Origin: Phoronis ovalis
Taxonomy: Eukaryota; Phoronida; Phoronidae
Assembly (NCBI GenBank): GCA_028565635.1
Contig: JAOXYB010061712.1
Coordinates: forward strand, 1-10,620
Direction: 5' to 3'
DNA length: 10,620 nucleotides
The translations under genes were made by a program, and so were the position numbers. Of the stretch, positions 7,927-10,620 are shown in pieces. The notes beneath the pieces are model-generated. The model was not told the origin of the DNA. It searched no databases and worked only from the letters and a program-made list of their open reading frames with translations. Each line of letters opens with the position of its first letter. Positions within the stretch are counted from its first letter, which is position 1.

Positions 7927-8489
7927 AGTATACGTAAGTTGAATACATAAGAATAAACACTCCTATTTGAATGATGAATGCTCTGATAATCAGCTGAAGC
8001 TCTAATTCCACCAAACATTCTTTCTGTTTGAGCATCTAGAAGTTTTCTTTGATGTTCTTCTGTGGAAAGTGGGGTATATACGTATACTGCTGGTTTCTTG
8101 GGCTTTCATTTATTCTGGTTAATAAACTGAGGGCTTCGGTTCTGCAGGTTCATCTTCAAATTGTCCGGACTAATAGGGATTGCTGTATAAGTAAATAGTT
8201 AAATCCATGATCCAAACGCCATTCGTGCAACCAATTAGCAGATCAACGTCGTTATTTAGTCCTGATTTGAACAACAAGTCAATGGATTTTTCGGGAAGTA
8301 CGTCATCAGATACAAAACTATGGTTAAATCGATGTGTTCACAAATAATATAGGTCGCTTTTAGTTGGATATTCATGAGTGATTGACTGTCCAGCTGCTTC
8401 AAACAACGGACAAATCTTGGAAAACATTGCGCAGAACAATTTGTAGCTTCTGCAATTTGCATGGCTGATTCAAATATGTCATTCTTAGG
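7927..8489 (-). pseudogene. Esterase pseudogene, middle coding remnant
   Basis: Three stretches follow each other on the minus strand in different frames. The first (about 8489-8340) reads PKNDIFESAMQIAEATNC and then FVRCLKQLDSQSLMNIQ, which matches the helical region where cholinesterases have an A..LA...GC......CLR..D.Q.L pattern. After a frame change near 8330 comes DDVLPEKSIDLLFKSGLNND and VDLLIGCTNG, the strand before the catalytic acid, ending in stops from 8172. A further shift restores YTPLSTEEHQRKLLDAQTER, MFGGIRASADYQ and SVYSYVFN, matching the D..F..P...A..Y/YVFD region. The fragment ends at a weak donor, CT|GTACAAG (intron from 7926). That donor is phase-compatible with the next exon. 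Confidence 0.85.
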
Positions 8490-8501
8490 TCTTACACAAA
8501 G

Positions 8502-8552
8502 ATGCTTACGACCATGGAGCTAAGTGACAAATAGCCCCATGATCGTAAGCAT
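8502..8552. repeat. Foldback of esterase exon sequence (20-bp arms, 11-bp loop)
   Basis: The left arm 8502-8521, ATGCTTACGACCATGGAGCT, pairs with the right arm 8533-8552 at 18 of 20 positions. The right arm is in the normal antisense orientation of the esterase exon and the left arm is the same codons (AYDHGA) flipped. The left arm is identical over 20 bases to the intact exon (130-149), whereas the right arm has two changes. The right arm's outer edge coincides with the 24-base deletion. Confidence 0.85.
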
Positions 8553-8664
8553 GATTCTTTGGCGCTTGAAAACAAGAAACATCTATGGATGGTCTTGCAT
8601 ATGGAATGCCAAGGAAAGTAGTCCGTGGACGATTGCCAATACCGTCTGTTGAGACTGTAATAAC
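8524..8664 (-). pseudogene. Esterase pseudogene, N-terminal exon fragment
   Basis: This is almost the same sequence as 121-283 in the intact exon. It reads open as VSTDGIGNRP, then FLGIPYARP, FQAPKNH, and AYDHGAICH. Compared with the intact copy, 24 bases (eight codons, PGWTGIRD in the intact exon) are missing in frame after AAGAATCAT on the sense strand. The first ~64 bases of the exon and its acceptor are lost at 8664, where sequence homologous to 4968 onward begins. On the other side the exon runs into an inverted copy of itself (see the foldback at 8502-8552), so everything after CH is gone, including the EDCLTLN motif. Confidence 0.9.
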
Positions 8665-9350
8665 AAAAATTAGCACGACATTTTATCAAGCGTTTAGAAG
8701 TGGACGAAAATCTCCCGGAGTTAATTCATGCAGGCCGTTATATTTACTCTCACTTTATGTAGCAAAGCCGAATAAGATTTTACACACTTTTTTAATTGAT
8801 GCAACTACTCACCTGAGCAGTGTCGACTTAATTGTTTTCTGTGGACACCAGAGTTATGACTTTTCGAGCTAACAGCACTTTTTGAAACTAATTTTGTTGT
8901 TTCTGCGTTCCGTGAACATAACATGCAGTATTTTGTAATATTAAAAAAAATAAATAAAGGCAATCCAGTTATAGTGTATATCAATTAAAATAGTAGTGCA
9001 AGCGAAGTCGTCACTAAGACATGCCCAATCTCACGGCCTCGCATGTGTATGTCCCCCCCCCCGTATCCTGAAAAACATAGCTAGATCACCGTAGATAAAT
9101 TCAAAATGACATTGACTATTTTTTGACTAGATTTTGATCAATGAAATTTTTTTGAATTAGTAACATTAACATACTAAAGGGTAATTCAAAATAGATATGA
9201 ACTAGATTTTTGACTCTTTAAACCATTTTTCAAATTTTGATTTGAAAAAGAGAACTCGCAAAAGTCAAAATGTGGCACGGAGGTATTTAAAAATATATAA
9301 ATTTATCATCGTCATTTATTAAATAACTAAAGGCGTTGACTGCTTAAAAT
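8665..9350 (-). repeat. Duplicated esterase-locus 5' segment, copy 2
   Basis: This is the diverged counterpart of 4968-5605. Collinearity begins with ATCAAG(C/T)GTTT..A and runs through the donor-like site (intron from 8812), a poly-C tract near 9053-9062, TTCAAAATGACATTGA, TTTTGATCAAT, CAAAATAGATATGAA and AACTAAAGG. It differs by substitutions, small indels and an extra ~45 bp near 9247-9300. It directly follows the truncated N-terminal exon of the pseudogene, with only about 148 bp between the exon edge and the donor, against about 4.76 kb in the other copy. A plus-strand open frame at 8585-8872 crosses the junction but is not a gene. Confidence 0.78.
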
Positions 9351-10120
9351 TATTTACATTTTTTAAATCGTCAATTTTCTTTGTAACCGGCGCGAAACTA
9401 TCCAACCACGTCAGCTGCTTTAGCTCGATCTTGATATACTATTTGTCCGCCGTCACATACTAAAGAAGACATAGTATAGTACTTGTCTAGCTCGAAGCCA
9501 AAATGCGCGTGTATGGTCGTCTATGCAAGATAATGGAATCAATTGTTGCGTCAATTTGTAGCGTACTGAACTAAATTCTAGGAAGAAAAATGTACAATTT
9601 TAATTTTTAATGAAGTTTAAAATCGAAACATGCTTACTTTTTTGCATACCTTGAATGTCGTCAATTAATATAAATGTACGCCTTACTGACAGTTAAAATA
9701 ACTAAACTAAGCTGGTTCCTCCGAAGCTAGATGGAATTTCGTTCCTGTTTTCTTACACACTTTTCAACTATCGATAAATTGATGGAGCATTTCGACATTA
9801 AACCTGTGTGTCATGCTATTAAATAATATACCGATAATCGTAAATTATCTGATATTTGACGTCATTCAATTTGCGCCACAAGAATTTGCGGCTTAAAATG
9901 AGGGTTTTAAAATATTTGGCGTGTTTTTAAAAATATTGGTATCCTGTGACATGTGAAATAGTACAACGAGATTTTCCATTTTATTTGCTTTTTCGCGTTT
10001 GTACGAAATACAATAAAATGCTTCAGTGGCTAAACTCAAGGAGCGTTCAATTCGTTTATATCCATAAGTTGGGATTGTTTAAAAACATCCAGCGATTCAT
10101 TCTCCGATGATTCGCACAAA
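9351..10120. other. AT-rich non-coding sequence, nothing firm
   Basis: No coding similarity on either strand. A weak imperfect inverted repeat (GATATACTATTTGTC near 9432 against GACATAGTATAGTAC near 9468) is the only structure I noticed. Confidence 0.5.
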
Positions 10121-10156
10121 GTTTAACCAAGGATATTATAATATCCTCGATTTAAC
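10121..10156. repeat. Palindrome with perfect 18-bp core
   Basis: AGGATATTATAATATCCT at 10130-10147 is a perfect palindrome. It is framed by GTTTAAC on the left and TTTAAC on the right, which extends it as an imperfect inverted repeat. Such AT-rich palindromes are common in this kind of DNA, and no function is implied. Confidence 0.7.
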
Positions 10157-10620
10157 TGTAAGGCGTAAAAGATATTTTACACAACTTTCTCTTACAGCGG
10201 GGTGGTCACTTTTTCACCGCCGATAAATCCCTAAAAAAGAGTCCACGTTTCACAGATAGATATGTTTCTAAAAATGGGTACACTTTTCAATAAAATTCCG
10301 TTTTTACGATTTCATTTAGAGGTTAGCATTTCCGGATTATTTCGAGAGAAAACCTTAATTAAAAATGGATCTTTTGTGACAGAAAACTCCTAGGGGTAGG
10401 GGGCCGTACTTGAGACCAAATTCCATAAAATGGATATGTTGAGTTTGGGCTGCACACCCCCGTCTAAAAATATGGTCACTATCCACACCTGGGACCGTAG
10501 GGGAAGCCCATGAGTTCAAAACTATAACTAATCAAAACAGTGTCATATTGGCATAAGGATACAATTAATTTTCCCATCCACCTCAATAGTAACATTTTGC
10601 CTTCTAGTAAATAGACTAAC
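10157..10620. other. Non-coding, GC-richer patch at about 10380-10510
   Basis: No exon is supported. The patch at 10380-10510 (GGGGTAGGGGGCCG, GCACACCCCCG, GGGACCGTAGGGG) is more GC-rich than its surroundings and has short open stretches on both strands without a recognisable domain. It may be part of a repeat element that begins near the CTTACAGCGGGGTGGTCAC at about 10192. Its ends cannot be set from this window. Confidence 0.35.

Larger units (their letters stand above)
6764..8664 (-). pseudogene. Carboxylesterase type B / cholinesterase-like pseudogene
   Basis: Four fragments in the correct order on the minus strand reproduce an esterase gene: an N-terminal exon piece (8524-8664), a middle remnant (7927-8489), the catalytic-His exon (7366-7525) and the C-terminal exon (6764-7021). 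The part between the N-terminal piece and the middle remnant, where the family carries the oxyanion loop and the GESAG serine, is absent. The position of the catalytic Glu reads GCTNGVW where the family has a GCTN(D/N)EG-like motif, so Glu is apparently replaced. Only the active-site His (YGAHHEDL) survives. At least four frame changes and several stops rule out a functional esterase. It is a paralogue of the gene at 1-347, and introns are retained, so it arose by DNA duplication and not by retroposition. Confidence 0.9.

Noticed and set aside
8585-8872. 95-residue plus-strand open frame
   Set aside because: It is antisense to the esterase exon fragment and then runs into the duplicated non-coding block. 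The protein has no recognisable domain, and the matching block at 4968-5605 does not keep the frame.

Overview
The window looks like a gene-poor, AT-rich, repeat-laden stretch of an animal nuclear genome. The evidence is coding similarity broken into exons with GT/AG borders, long non-coding tracts and several short non-autonomous-looking repeats. A mollusc or other lophotrochozoan is my best guess, but that is an impression and not proven. No RNA gene, CRISPR array or bacterial-type operon is visible.

The only recognisable protein family is the type-B carboxylesterase/cholinesterase family (alpha/beta hydrolase), always on the minus strand. Positions 1-347 hold one clean exon of an apparently intact gene: the N-terminal part of the catalytic domain with GVPYARP and EDCLTLN motifs. 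The rest of that gene continues to the left, outside the window. Positions 6764-8664 hold a second, dead copy: part of the same N-terminal exon, then a middle remnant, the catalytic-His exon and the C-terminal exon. It has several frameshifts and stops, and the segment carrying the catalytic serine is missing. Most of these fragments are too broken to stand out as long open frames.

A non-coding segment of about 0.64 kb at 4968-5605 is repeated in diverged form at 8665-9350. In the second copy it lies directly upstream of the dead esterase exon. Both copies share a splice-donor-like CAG|GTGAGTAG on the minus strand. The simplest reading is a tandem duplication of an esterase locus including its 5' region, followed by decay of the right-hand copy. 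The boundaries suggest a deletion of about 4.7 kb in that copy, although insertions in the left copy could also contribute.

From left to right the rest is: introns or intergenic sequence (348-1368); a transposon-like element with long terminal inverted repeats, an apparent 8-bp target duplication and six internal motifs (1377-1747); an inverted repeat (2480-2564) and a 22-bp direct repeat; two diverged 140-bp repeats (3415-3860); a degenerate 20-21-bp minisatellite of eight units (4236-4400); a near-palindromic hairpin (6424-6479); a two-unit 160-bp tandem repeat inside a pseudogene intron (7571-7861); and AT-rich sequence with a perfect 18-bp palindrome near the right end. I found no convincing new functional system. 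The points of interest are the history of the esterase duplication and the repeat families.
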